Shown here: piece after piece, positions 7,649-16,532 of the stretch
Layout: each line of letters starts with the position of its first letter
How positions within the stretch are numbered: the first letter of the stretch is position 1
Assembly (NCBI RefSeq): GCF_031458255.1
Contig: NZ_JAVDYC010000001.1
Span: forward strand, 3,853,001-3,917,000
Direction of reading: 5' to 3'
DNA from: Catenuloplanes niger
Lineage (GTDB): Bacteria; Actinomycetota; Actinomycetes; Mycobacteriales; Micromonosporaceae
Length of the DNA stretch: 64,000 nucleotides
Made by a program: the position numbers and the translations under genes
Notes under the pieces: generated by a model
What the model was told of the DNA's origin: nothing
The model's database searches: none
What the model saw: only the letters and a program-made list of their open reading frames with translations

Positions 7649-9763
7649 ATGTCCGAACGCCCACGCCTGCTGCCGCTGCTCGGCCAGTCCGGCCACGCCG
7701 GCCGTAGCTCGATGACGTGCCTCTACCGCTGCGGCAACGCGTGCGACCACCCGGTTCCGAACGAGTCCGGGAACGAGTACTTCGGCGACCTGGTCTCCGG
7801 TGAGGTCTCCCGTCGCGGCGTGATGCGCGCCGGCGCGATCGGCGCCATGGTGCTCGGTTTCGGTGGTGCCGCGGCGGCCGCCGCCACGCCCGCGACGGCT
7901 GCCCCGGCCGCCGAGGGCTTCGTGCCCGCGGCCACCCGCAAGCCCGGCAACGGCGGCACGAAGGGCAAGCTGGACTTCAAGCCGATCCCGCCGAACACGC
8001 TGGACAGCTTCGTGGTCCCGAACGGCTACGACCACTCCGTGGTGATCAAGTGGGGCGACGAGGTCGTCCCCGGTGCGCCGCGCTTCGACCTGGCCAAGCA
8101 GACCGGCAAGGCGCAGTCGAAGCAGTTCGGTTACAACAACGACTTCGTCGGCGTGATCCCGCTGGGCCGCGGCGGCGACAAGGCGCTGCTCGTGGTCAAC
8201 CACGAGTACACCAACGAGAACCTGATGTTCCCGGGCTTCACCACGCTGGACGCGCTGAGCACGGAGCAGATCAAGGTCGCGATGGCCGCCCACGGCCTGT
8301 CGGTGGTCGAGATCGAGCGGGTCGACGAGACCGGCGAGTGGGTCGTGGTCGACCGCGGCCGTCGCGCGTACAACCGTCGGATCACCGCGTCCGAGACCGC
8401 GTTCCAGTTCACCGGCCCGGCCACCGGCTCGGCCTGGCTGAGGACCGCGGCGGACCCGCGCGGCACCACGCCGATCGGCACGCTCAACAACTGCGCCGGC
8501 GGCGTCACGCCGTGGGGCACCGTGCTCTCCGGCGAGGAGAACTTCAACCAGTACTTCGTGGGCGGCGACGCGGTCCCGGCCGAGCTGAAGCCGCGCTACG
8601 CCCGCTACGGCATCTCCACCACGGCCCGCTACCCCAGCGACAGCCGCAAGTGGGACCGCGTGCAGGAGCGCTTCGACCTGGCCAAGCACCCCAACGAGGC
8701 GAACCGCTTCGGCTGGATCGTCGAGGTGGACCCGTTCGACCCGGAGTCGAAGCCGCGCAAGCACACCGCGCTGGGCCGGTTCAAGCACGAGGGCGCGAAC
8801 GTCATCGTGGCGAAGAACGGCAAGGTCGTGGCGTACATGGGCGACGACGAGCGGTTCGACTACCTGTACAAGTTCGTCTCCGACAAGAAGTACATCGCGG
8901 GCGACTCGTCGTACGCGCGGAAGAACAACCTGTCGCTGCTCGAGTCCGGCACGCTCTACGTGGCAAAGCTCAGCTACACCAGTGCCGCCGAGATCGACGG
9001 CACCGGCAAGCTGCCGAGCGACGGCGCGTTCAACGGCACCGGCAAGTGGATCAAGCTGGTCAGCGGCAACAAGTCGTTCGTCGACGGCATGACCGCGGCG
9101 GACGTGCTGGTCTTCACGCGCCTGGCCGGTGACAAGGTCGGCGCCACCAAGATGGACCGGCCCGAGGACGTCCAGCCGAGCCTGGTCACCGGCAAGATCT
9201 ACGCGGCGATGACCAACAACACCAACCGCGGTGTCGGTACGAACGCGGCCGCCGACGAGGCGAACCCCCGCAACGCCAACAAGCACGGTCACATCTTCGA
9301 GATCACCGAGGACCGTGGCGACCACACCAGCGAGTCGTTCTCCTGGGCGCTGCCGATCGTCTGCGGCGACCCGGCGGACTCCGCGACGTACTTCTCCGGC
9401 TACGACAAGACAAAGGTCTCGCCGATCTCCTGCCCGGACAACGTCGCATTCGACTCGACCGGCAACCTCTGGATCTCCACCGACGGCAACGCGCTGGGCG
9501 GCAACGACGGCCTCTTCGCCACGCCGATCGAGGGTCCGGAGAAGGGCCACCTCAAGCAGTTCCTCACCGTGCCGCGCGGCGCGGAGACCTGCGGCCCGTT
9601 CATCACCGAGGACGACCGGTCGGTCTTCGTGGCGGTGCAGCACCCGGGTGAGCTCACCGGCGCCTCGGTGGAGAACCCGGCCTCGAACTGGCCGGACGGC
9701 GACATCGCCAAGCCGGGCGTCGTGGTGACCTGGCGCCGCGACGGCGGCTTCATCGGCGCCTGA
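7649..9763 (+). CDS. phoX: PhoX-family alkaline phosphatase, Tat-exported
   Basis: A 704-residue protein of the PhoX (DUF839) family. The N-terminus has a Cys-rich stretch (CLYRCGNACDHP, residues 24-35), then a twin-arginine signal SRRGVMR (54-60) with an Ala/Gly-rich hydrophobic core ending near ATAAPA. The mature part carries family landmarks: FGYNNDFVGVIPL, LLVVNHEYTNENLMFPG, NNCAGGVTPWGTVLSGEEN and NPRNANKHGHIFEI. Known PhoX enzymes are calcium/iron-dependent phosphomonoesterases that release phosphate outside the cell. ATG 7649 is preferred over ATG 7619 because GAGGAGG precedes it by 9 bases. PHO-box-like repeats upstream suggest induction by phosphate starvation, and a strong hairpin terminator follows. 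Confidence 0.93.
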   Translation: MSERPRLLPLLGQSGHAGRSSMTCLYRCGNACDHPVPNESGNEYFGDLVSGEVSRRGVMRAGAIGAMVLGFGGAAAAAATPATAAPAAEGFVPAATRKPGNGGTKGKLDFKPIPPNTLDSFVVPNGYDHSVVIKWGDEVVPGAPRFDLAKQTGKAQSKQFGYNNDFVGVIPLGRGGDKALLVVNHEYTNENLMFPGFTTLDALSTEQIKVAMAAHGLSVVEIERVDETGEWVVVDRGRRAYNRRITASETAFQFTGPATGSAWLRTAADPRGTTPIGTLNNCAGGVTPWGTVLSGEENFNQYFVGGDAVPAELKPRYARYGISTTARYPSDSRKWDRVQERFDLAKHPNEANRFGWIVEVDPFDPESKPRKHTALGRFKHEGANVIVAKNGKVVAYMGDDERFDYLYKFVSDKKYIAGDSSYARKNNLSLLESGTLYVAKLSYTSAAEIDGTGKLPSDGAFNGTGKWIKLVSGNKSFVDGMTAADVLVFTRLAGDKVGATKMDRPEDVQPSLVTGKIYAAMTNNTNRGVGTNAAADEANPRNANKHGHIFEITEDRGDHTSESFSWALPIVCGDPADSATYFSGYDKTKVSPISCPDNVAFDSTGNLWISTDGNALGGNDGLFATPIEGPEKGHLKQFLTVPRGAETCGPFITEDDRSVFVAVQHPGELTGASVENPASNWPDGDIAKPGVVVTWRRDGGFIGA

Positions 9764-9778
9764 CGCCGAGGATCCGAG

Positions 9779-9810
9779 GCCGGCGGGGGTACCGTACCCC
9801 CGCCGGCTTT
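9779..9810. terminator. Hairpin between convergent phoX and IclR gene
   Basis: A near-perfect 29-base palindrome (9779-9807; arms begin GCCGGCGGGGGTAC, centre C) followed by TTT. It sits 16 bp after the phoX stop and just before the IclR stop on the other strand, so it can serve both genes. Confidence 0.88.
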
Positions 9811-9815
9811 CTCGG

Positions 9816-10631
9816 TCAGCTCGTCCCGTTGGGCTCGCCCGCGGCCAGTGCGTCGGCGACCACCCGCGCGGTCGCCTGCAGCCGGGTGCGCAGCACACGG
9901 GCGGACGTCATCAGCTCCGCGGCCGGCAGCGCGCAGGCGATCACCACGCGCCGCTCCAGATCCCGGTCCGGGGTCACGATCAGGCCGGCGCAGGCGACGC
10001 CCTGCCGGAACTGGCCCATCTCGATCTGCATGCCGCGTCGTTCGCCGGCGGCCAGGTCGTTCTCCAGCTGCTCGGCCGAGATCAGCGTCTGCGCGGTGAA
10101 CTGCCGCATGCCGAAGTCCCGCAGGTATCGCCCGCGCTGGTCGGGGGTGAGCGTGGCCAGCAGCGCCTTGCCGAGCGCGGTCGCGTGCGCCCCCTCGTCG
10201 AAGCCGGGGACGAGATCCTCCACATAGGGCGAACGGGGGCCCTCCGCCACCGCCGTGATCGCCACCTTGTTGCCGACGAAGCGGCCTAAGTAGTGGCTGT
10301 AACCGCTGTCCGCCGCGGCGCGCCGTAACGCGTCGCCGACCGAGGGCGGCCCGCGGAACGCGGCGACCAGCTCCCGGTACCGGTCGGCGATCTCGAGCCC
10401 GACGATGTAGGTGCCGTCCTCCCGCCTGATCACGTAGCCCTCGTAGGCGAGGGTCCGGACCAGGTGATACGTCGTCGCCACCGTCAGCTCGCACCGCCGT
10501 GCGATCTGCTTCACCGTCAGTCCACGCGGTGCCCGCCCGACCGATTCCAAGACACGTAGCGCACGCGAGACGCTACGAATCAGGTCGGACGGCTCCGCTA
10601 AGGGGTCGCGCACACCCACCTCCGTAGCCAT
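9816..10631 (-). CDS. IclR-family transcriptional regulator
   Basis: A 271-residue regulator. An N-terminal winged helix-turn-helix (SDLIRSVSRALRVLESVG, then LTVKQIARRCELTVATTYHL) is followed by the IclR effector-binding domain (GLEIADRYRELV, ATALGKALLATL, CAGLIVTPDRD). The ATG at 10631 is the natural start; the frame is open upstream without a good site. It is divergent from an MFS transporter gene across 133 bp containing short inverted and direct repeats, the usual layout for local control. The ligand is unknown, and no neighbouring catabolic genes give a hint. Confidence 0.9.
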   Translation of the reverse strand: MATEVGVRDPLAEPSDLIRSVSRALRVLESVGRAPRGLTVKQIARRCELTVATTYHLVRTLAYEGYVIRREDGTYIVGLEIADRYRELVAAFRGPPSVGDALRRAAADSGYSHYLGRFVGNKVAITAVAEGPRSPYVEDLVPGFDEGAHATALGKALLATLTPDQRGRYLRDFGMRQFTAQTLISAEQLENDLAAGERRGMQIEMGQFRQGVACAGLIVTPDRDLERRVVIACALPAAELMTSARVLRTRLQATARVVADALAAGEPNGTS

Positions 10632-10705
10632 GGACTTACACCATATGAAAAAGGCTTCGATGAGGGAATGCCCGAATGGATTGAGAAACCCAGATATCTC
10701 GTGAC

Positions 10706-10719
10706 CTTGGGTGGCCAAG
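10706..10719. promoter_or_regulatory. Candidate operator between IclR and MFS genes
   Basis: An inverted repeat CTTGG-GTGG-CCAAG (10706-10719) lies in the divergent intergenic region, and the motif TTGGGTGG recurs at 10728-10735. This is consistent with an IclR binding site but the arms are short. Confidence 0.35.
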
Positions 10720-10764
10720 CTAACACTTTGGGTGGTACGCCCGTTTCCAGTAGCATTTGCCGAG

Positions 10765-11925
10765 ATGACCAAGATCCGCTTCACCCCTGGTCCGGTGGGC
10801 GGCGTGCTCGCCACCACGATCGCGGTCGTCCTACCCGGATTCCTGGTCGGCGGGCTCGCGGTCCAGATCGGTGAGTCGTTCCCGCTCTCGCCGGCCCAGC
10901 TCGGCATCGCCATCTCCGTCTACTTCGGCGTGAGCGCGCTCGCCTCCGTACCGGCCGGGCGCCTGGTCGAACGGCACGGCTCCGGCCCCACCGCGCGCGC
11001 CGCCATCCTGCTCTCCGCCGCGTCGCTGCTCGCGGTGGCGCTGCTGGCGAACTCCGCGCTCACGCTCACGCTGCTGCTCGCGGCCGGCGCCGGCGCGAAC
11101 GCGCTCGGCCAGATCGCCGGCAACGCGGCCCTGGCCCGGCACGCGCCCCCGGGACGGCAGGGGCTGTCCTTCGGCACCAAGCAGGCCGCGATCCCGCTCT
11201 CCACGCTACTGGCCGGCGCGGCCGTGCCGACCGTGGCGCTGACGCTCGGCTGGCGGTGGGCGTTCGTGCTGGCGGCCCTGCTGGCGCTGAGCGCGCTGCC
11301 GCTCGCGCCGTCCGCGCCCGCGTCCCGGCGTGCTCCCGGCGCCGCGTCCGGCCGGGGAGCCGCCGCCGGGCTCGTCGTCGTGGCGGTCGCGGCCACGCTC
11401 GCGGCCGGCTCCGCGAACGCGCTCGGCACGTTCCTGGTCGACGCGACCGTGGCGCGCGGCGTCGACCCCGGCCCGGCCGGGCTCGCGCTCACGCTGGGCG
11501 GCGCGGTCTGCGTGGCCGCGCGCGTGCTCGGCGGTTACCTCGCGGACCGGCTGCCGGACCGGCAGCTCACCGTGATCTCCGCCCAGCTGATCGTCGGTGC
11601 GGGCGGGCTGGCGCTGCTCACGCTCGGCGGCAACCTCGTGCTGATCACCGGCGTGGTGCTCGGCTTCGGGCTCGGCTGGGCCTGGCCCGGCCTGATGAAC
11701 TTCGCGGTGGTGCGCCTGCACCCGCAGGCACCGGCCGCCGCCACCTCGGTCACCCAGACCGGCGTCTACGCGGGCGGCTGCCTGGGCCCGCTGACGCTCG
11801 GATTCGTCGCCACCCACTTCGGATACACCACCATGTGGCTCGCGGCCGCCAGCGCCATGCTGGGGGCCGCGCTGTGCATGGCGCTCGGCGCGGCCCTGCT
11901 CCGCCGCGCCCACCCCGCCACCTGA
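10765..11925 (+). CDS. MFS transporter (YbfB/CynX-like)
   Basis: A 386-residue major facilitator with twelve predicted membrane helices. The helix 2-3 loop reads VPAGRLVERHGSGP (the MFS A-motif region), and the cytoplasmic loop of the second half is GGYLADRLPDR. The N-terminal half has FLVGGLAVQIGESFPLSPAQLG, a segment seen in anion/organic-acid or efflux-type MFS members. ATG 10765 is chosen; a GTG at 10711 would add residues lying over the candidate operator. Divergent from an IclR regulator that likely controls it. Substrate unknown. A long hairpin follows the stop. Confidence 0.85.
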   Translation: MTKIRFTPGPVGGVLATTIAVVLPGFLVGGLAVQIGESFPLSPAQLGIAISVYFGVSALASVPAGRLVERHGSGPTARAAILLSAASLLAVALLANSALTLTLLLAAGAGANALGQIAGNAALARHAPPGRQGLSFGTKQAAIPLSTLLAGAAVPTVALTLGWRWAFVLAALLALSALPLAPSAPASRRAPGAASGRGAAAGLVVVAVAATLAAGSANALGTFLVDATVARGVDPGPAGLALTLGGAVCVAARVLGGYLADRLPDRQLTVISAQLIVGAGGLALLTLGGNLVLITGVVLGFGLGWAWPGLMNFAVVRLHPQAPAAATSVTQTGVYAGGCLGPLTLGFVATHFGYTTMWLAAASAMLGAALCMALGAALLRRAHPAT

Positions 11926-11942
11926 CTCGCCCCGGACACCGG

Positions 11943-11988
11943 TCGAGGCGTCCCCCGTGTCGCCGGAACGACACGGGGAACGCCTCGA
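11943..11988. terminator. Long hairpin between convergent MFS and lysS genes
   Basis: Arms of about 20 bp (TCGAGGCGTCCCCCGTGTCG at 11943-11962 and its near-complement at 11969-11988) with loop CCGGAA and one mismatch. There is no T-run. It serves both convergent genes. Confidence 0.8.
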
Positions 11989-12003
11989 CGACGGAACGGG
12001 ACG

Positions 12004-13752
12004 TCAGGCGGACAGCAGCCGGCGGACGCGGTCGGCGCCGGCCGCGAGCAGCAGCGTGGGCAGGCGCGGGCCGGTGTCCCGGCCGACCAGCAGGTGGTAG
12101 AGCAGCGCGAAGAACGACCGCTGCGCCACCTTCAGCTCCGGCGTCGGCTTGGTGTCCGGCGGCAGCCCGGCCAGCACCTTCGGCACGCCGTAGACCAGCG
12201 TGGTCAGGCCGTCCAACGACCAGTGCTCGTCCAGCCCGGCCACCAGCAGCCGCAGCGACTCGCGCTGGGTGTCGTCCAGGCTCTTGATCAGGTCGAGGTC
12301 CGGCTCGTCCCGCAGGCGGGTGCGCTGCTCGGCCGGCACGTACGTGGCCACCCAGGTGGCGGCGCGGTCCAGCCGCGGGCGCACCTCGGCCAGGCCGGTG
12401 ATCGGCGCCGCCGGGTCCAGGTCGTGCAGGATTCGCAGCATCTGGCCCTCGTCGCCGGTGGTGATGTCCGCGACGCTGGCCAGCGTCCGGTACGACACCG
12501 GCCGCGGCGTCACCGGCAGCACTCCGGCCGCGGTGCTCGCGGCCCGGGCGTGCACGGCCGCGTCCACCTCGTTCGCCTCGCCGGCCGCGATCCGCTTCTC
12601 CAGCGCGTCCCACTCGTCGTAGAGCCGCTGGATCTCCTGGTCGAACGCGACCTTGAACGACTGGTTCGGCCGGCGGCGCGCGTACAGCCAGCGCAGCAGC
12701 GGCGCCTCCATGATCTCCAGCGCGTCGGCCGGCGTCGGCACGCCCCCCTTGGAGCTGGACATCTTCGCCTGTCCGGAGATGCCGACGAACGCGTACATCG
12801 GCCCGATCGGCTGCTCGCCGCCGAAGATCTCGGTGACGATCTGGCCGCCGACCACGAACGAGCTGCCCGGCGACTGGTGGTCCACGCCGGAGGGCTCGAA
12901 GACGACGCCCTCGCGCGCCCAGCGCATCGGCCAGTCGACCTTCCAGACCAGCTTGCCGTCCGTGAACTCGCTCAACAGCACGGTCGCGGTGTGCCCGCAG
13001 ACGCAGGTGTAGGTCAGCTCGGTGCTGTCGTCGTCGTACGCCACGACGGTGGTGAAGTCCTTGCCGCACTCCGCGCAGAACGGCTTGAACGGGTAGTAGC
13101 CGGTCGCGGTCGCGCCGTCGTCCTCGCCGGCCGCTCCCGAGCCCTCGGCGGCGTCGGCGGCCGCGGCCTGGTCGGCCTCGTCCAGCTTCGGGCCCTGCTG
13201 CTTGGGGCCCTTCTTCGGCGCGGCACCGTCCCGGTTCTTCGTGCGGTAGCGGTCCAGGATCGCATCGATCCGGCCCCGCTCCCGCATGGCGAGCAGAACC
13301 TGGTCACGGTACGCACCGGAGGTGTACATCTCGGTCTGGCTGATGCCCCGGTACTCCACGCCCAGCTCCGCCAGCGACTCGATCATCGCGGCCTTGAAGT
13401 GGGCGGCCCAGTTCGGATATTCCGAGCCGGCCGGCGCCGGAACCCGGGTCAGCGGCTTGCCGATGTGCTCGGCCCAGCTCTCGTCGACGCCCGCGATGCC
13501 GACCGGCACCTTCCGGTAACGGTCGAAGTCGTCCCAGGAGATGATGTGCACGACGTCGTGGCCGCGCCGGCGGATCTCGTCCGCCACCAGATGCGGCGTC
13601 ATCACCTCGCGCAGGTTTCCGAGGTGGATCGGCCCGGACGGGCTGAGCCCGCTCGCACAGACGATCGGCTTGCCCGGCGCACGACGCTCCGCCTCGGCGA
13701 TCACCTCGTCCGCGAACCGATTGACCCAGTCAACATCGCTGCCAGCAGCCAC
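12004..13752 (-). CDS. lysS: Lysyl-tRNA synthetase, class I
   Basis: A 582-residue class I (archaeal-type, LysK) lysyl-tRNA synthetase, which charges tRNA-Lys with lysine. The HIGH-like motif is PSGPIHLGN (38-46) and the KMSKS-like motif is KMSSSKG (330-336). A zinc-ribbon-like segment has CAEC (226-229) and CVC (250-252). A low-complexity, charged and Ala-rich insert lies at about 172-216, just before the CAEC motif. The GTG at 13752 starts the protein; the ribosome site is weak, with GGGAGGG about 12 bases further up. The gene stands alone between two hairpins. Class I LysRS is unrelated to the class II enzyme of most bacteria but occurs in some actinobacteria. Confidence 0.93.
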   Translation of the reverse strand: MAAGSDVDWVNRFADEVIAEAERRAPGKPIVCASGLSPSGPIHLGNLREVMTPHLVADEIRRRGHDVVHIISWDDFDRYRKVPVGIAGVDESWAEHIGKPLTRVPAPAGSEYPNWAAHFKAAMIESLAELGVEYRGISQTEMYTSGAYRDQVLLAMRERGRIDAILDRYRTKNRDGAAPKKGPKQQGPKLDEADQAAAADAAEGSGAAGEDDGATATGYYPFKPFCAECGKDFTTVVAYDDDSTELTYTCVCGHTATVLLSEFTDGKLVWKVDWPMRWAREGVVFEPSGVDHQSPGSSFVVGGQIVTEIFGGEQPIGPMYAFVGISGQAKMSSSKGGVPTPADALEIMEAPLLRWLYARRRPNQSFKVAFDQEIQRLYDEWDALEKRIAAGEANEVDAAVHARAASTAAGVLPVTPRPVSYRTLASVADITTGDEGQMLRILHDLDPAAPITGLAEVRPRLDRAATWVATYVPAEQRTRLRDEPDLDLIKSLDDTQRESLRLLVAGLDEHWSLDGLTTLVYGVPKVLAGLPPDTKPTPELKVAQRSFFALLYHLLVGRDTGPRLPTLLLAAGADRVRRLLSA

Positions 13753-13862
13753 GACCTGTTACACCCTCCCGGAGAACCGACACGGCCATTGTCCCCGATC
13801 ACATCGCCCGACCCGCAGCTGGGCGACGCCGGGCGGGGTTTCGGTGACCGACGACGGCACCG

Positions 13863-13888
13863 CCGGCCCGCGGGAGCGTGCGGGCCGG
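13863..13888 (-). terminator. Hairpin downstream of the polyprenyl synthase gene
   Basis: Stem CCGGCCCGC (13863-13871) and GCGGGCCGG (13880-13888) with an 8-base loop, in the gap between the polyprenyl synthase stop and the lysS start on the minus strand. There is no T-run, so efficiency is uncertain. It probably ends the nuo-polyprenyl synthase transcript. Confidence 0.6.
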
Positions 13889-13925
13889 ACCACGCCGGAA
13901 GCGGGAATATCCGCTTTGAAGGTTT

Positions 13926-14945
13926 TTAAGAGGTTCTGTCGGAGATGAAGTCGCAGAGGCCCTCGAGCGTGCGGCGGGTCGGGCCCTCCGGCAGGACCGC
14001 TATCCGGTTGCGGGCCTCGTCCGCGTAGGCGCGGACCGTCTCCCGCGCGCGCTTCATCGCCGGCGACTCGCGCAGCAGGCCGAGCGCCTCCGCGTGCAGC
14101 GCGTCGTCGACCAGCGGGCCCATCGAGAGCAGCTCGCGCAGCCGGACCGAGGCCGCGTCCGCGTCGTCCGACGCCAGTGCGTAGAGCACCGGCAGCGTCG
14201 GCACGCCCTCGCGCAGGTCGGTGCCGGGTGTCTTGCCGGACTGGATCGACTCGGACGCGATGTCCAGCAGGTCGTCGGAGAGCTGGAACGCGATGCCCAT
14301 CGATATGCCGTAGCCGGCGAGCGCGTCGACCTGCTCGGCCGGCGCACCGGCGAAGAGACCGCCGAACCGGGCGGACGTGGCGATCAGCGAGGCGGTCTTG
14401 TCCTCGATGACCTTGAGGTGGTGCGCGATCGGGTCGCCGTCGCGCGGACCCACGGTCTCGGCCAGCTGACCCTGCACGAGCTGCGAGAACGTCCGCGCCT
14501 GGAGCCGGACCGCCTCGGTGCCCAGGTCGGCCGATATGTCCGCCGCGCGGGCGAACAGGTAGTCGCCGACCAGGATCGCGACCGAGTTCGTCCAGCGGCT
14601 GTTCGCGCTGGGCGCACCGCGCCGGACGGCGGCCTCGTCCATGACGTCGTCGTGGTAGAGCGTGGCGAGGTGGGTCATCTCCATGACCACCGCGGCCTGG
14701 GTCACGCGCGCCTCGGTCGGGTCGCCGAGGTGGGCGCCGACCGCGACGAGCAGCGGCCGGAAGCGTTTGCCGCCGGCCGAGACGAGATGCATCGACGCCT
14801 CGCGGACCAGCGGATCCGCACTGTCGACGCTGTCCCGGAGACTGGCCTCGACCTCCTCGAGGATCGCCGACACCGACGCCTCGATGGCGGGGTCGACGAA
14901 GTCGATCCCGCTCGCATGCACTGCACCTGGGGTAAGGCCTGCCAC
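13926..14945 (-). CDS. Long-chain polyprenyl diphosphate synthase (menaquinone tail)
   Basis: A 339-residue all-trans prenyltransferase. It shows GGKRFRP (58-64), the first Asp-rich motif DDVMD (99-103) and the second DDLLD (224-228), which bind the magnesium-diphosphate of allylic substrates. It elongates farnesyl- or geranylgeranyl-PP with IPP. The context (52 bp downstream of nuoN, same strand, in a menaquinone gene block) points to making the menaquinone side chain (HepT/GrcC role). Chain length cannot be read from the sequence by eye. The start is uncertain: GTG 14945 fits, GTG 14921 is an alternative, and neither has a strong ribosome site. Confidence 0.9.
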   Translation of the reverse strand: MAGLTPGAVHASGIDFVDPAIEASVSAILEEVEASLRDSVDSADPLVREASMHLVSAGGKRFRPLLVAVGAHLGDPTEARVTQAAVVMEMTHLATLYHDDVMDEAAVRRGAPSANSRWTNSVAILVGDYLFARAADISADLGTEAVRLQARTFSQLVQGQLAETVGPRDGDPIAHHLKVIEDKTASLIATSARFGGLFAGAPAEQVDALAGYGISMGIAFQLSDDLLDIASESIQSGKTPGTDLREGVPTLPVLYALASDDADAASVRLRELLSMGPLVDDALHAEALGLLRESPAMKRARETVRAYADEARNRIAVLPEGPTRRTLEGLCDFISDRTS

Positions 14946-14997
14946 GACTCTACGATGCCATATGCGTGGCAGGCCAGCCCTGTGGGGGAACACGGCG

Positions 14998-16530
14998 CTA
15001 CTGGACGAACTCGGCGGCGCCGCTGGTCAGGTCCAGGAGCAGGGACGGGGCCACGCCGAGGAGCAGCGTCATCGCCACACCGATGGTCAGCGCGACCGTG
15101 GTGAACACGCCGGGGACGGAGACGGTCGGCGTGGCCTCGCTCGGGTCGGAGAGCCACATCATGACCACGACCCGCAGGTACGGGAACGCGAGCACGATGC
15201 TGCTGATCACACCGGCGATCACGAGCCAGGTCTGCCCGCCCTCGATCGCGGCGCCGAACACGGCGAACTTGCTGATGAATCCGCTGGTCAGCGGAATCCC
15301 GGCGAACGCGAGCAGGATGAACGTGAAGAGCCCGGCGATCAACGGTGACCGGCGGCCGAGCCCGGCCCAGCGGGACAGGTGACCGGCCTCGCCGTCCGCG
15401 TCCCGGACCAGCATCACCACGGCGAACGCGCCGAGCACCGTGAACCCGTAGGCGACCAGGTAGAACATGGTGCTGGCGAGCCCGGCCTCGCCGCTGGCCA
15501 GCACGCCGACCAGCAGATACCCGGCGTTCGCGATGGACGAGTAGGCCAGCAGCCGCTTGATGTCGGTCTGCGTCACCGCCAGCACCGCACCAATGATCAT
15601 GGTGAGCACCGCGATGACGCCCAGGATCGGCGTGAAGTCCCAGCTCAGGCCGTTGAACCCGACGTAGAGCACGCGCAGCAGCGCGCCGAACGCGGCAACC
15701 TTGGTGCACGCGGCCATGAACGCGGTGATCGGCGTCGGCGCGCCCTGGTAGACATCCGGCGTCCAGACGTGGAACGGCACCGCCGCGGTCTTGAACAGCA
15801 GGCCGATGGAGAGCATCGCCAGGCCCGCGTAGAGCAGCAGCGGGTCGCGGTCGGACTCGGCGGCCGCGGCGTGGATGCTGCCGAAGTCGACCGCGCCGAC
15901 GAAGCCGTAGATGAGCGCCACGCCGAACAGGAAGAACGCGGACGCGTACGACCCGAGCAGGAAGTACTTCAGCGCGGCCTCCTGGCTGAGCAGCCGCCGC
16001 CGGCGGGCGAGCGCGCAGAGCAGGTAGAGCGGCAGCGAGAAGACCTCGAGCGCGATGAACATGGTGAGCAGGTCGTTCGCGGCCACGAAGAGCAGCATGC
16101 CGGCGATCGCGAAGAGCGCGATCGGGTAGACCTCGGTCAGGCCGGGCGCGCGGGCGGCCTGCCGGACGTCCGCGTCGGAGCCGACCGTGATCGCGGCCTG
16201 CGGCACGAACGCGCCGCCGGCCTCCAGCTTCCGCTCGCCCATGAGCAGCAGTGACACCAGCGCGAGCACCAGGATCGCGCCCTGCAGGAAGACCGCGGGA
16301 CCGTCGATGGCGAGCGCGCCGGCGGCCGTGGTGGCCCGGGTCGAGGCCTGGGTGACCACGACGACCAGCCCGGCGACCGTGCCGAGCAGGGCCAGGCTCA
16401 GCTGCACCGCGTGCCGCGCCCGCCGGGGTACGAACGCCTCGACGAGCACGCCGAGGCAGGCGGCGCCGAACAGGATGAGGATCGGCGCGACGGCCGCGTA
16501 GTCGATGGATGGTGCCTTGAGTTCGTCCAT
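14998..16530 (-). CDS. nuoN: NADH-quinone oxidoreductase subunit N
   Basis: A 510-residue antiporter-like membrane subunit of NDH-1 with about fourteen helices. Conserved stretches include IALEVFSLPLYLLCAL, the proton-channel helix with LKYFLLGSYASAFFLFG (Lys), FKTAAVPFHVWTPDVYQGAP and TQTDIKRLLAYSSIANAGY. It is the last gene of the nuo operon. Two bases separate its ATG (16530) from the nuoM stop. Together with NuoL and NuoM it forms the proton-pumping arm. Confidence 0.97.
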   Translation of the reverse strand: MDELKAPSIDYAAVAPILILFGAACLGVLVEAFVPRRARHAVQLSLALLGTVAGLVVVVTQASTRATTAAGALAIDGPAVFLQGAILVLALVSLLLMGERKLEAGGAFVPQAAITVGSDADVRQAARAPGLTEVYPIALFAIAGMLLFVAANDLLTMFIALEVFSLPLYLLCALARRRRLLSQEAALKYFLLGSYASAFFLFGVALIYGFVGAVDFGSIHAAAAESDRDPLLLYAGLAMLSIGLLFKTAAVPFHVWTPDVYQGAPTPITAFMAACTKVAAFGALLRVLYVGFNGLSWDFTPILGVIAVLTMIIGAVLAVTQTDIKRLLAYSSIANAGYLLVGVLASGEAGLASTMFYLVAYGFTVLGAFAVVMLVRDADGEAGHLSRWAGLGRRSPLIAGLFTFILLAFAGIPLTSGFISKFAVFGAAIEGGQTWLVIAGVISSIVLAFPYLRVVVMMWLSDPSEATPTVSVPGVFTTVALTIGVAMTLLLGVAPSLLLDLTSGAAEFVQ

Positions 16531-16532
16531 GG

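Noticed and set aside
7469-9898. Open frame of 809 codons opposite phoX
   Set aside because: Shadow of phoX; no start site or domain, and it runs across the PHO-box region and terminator.
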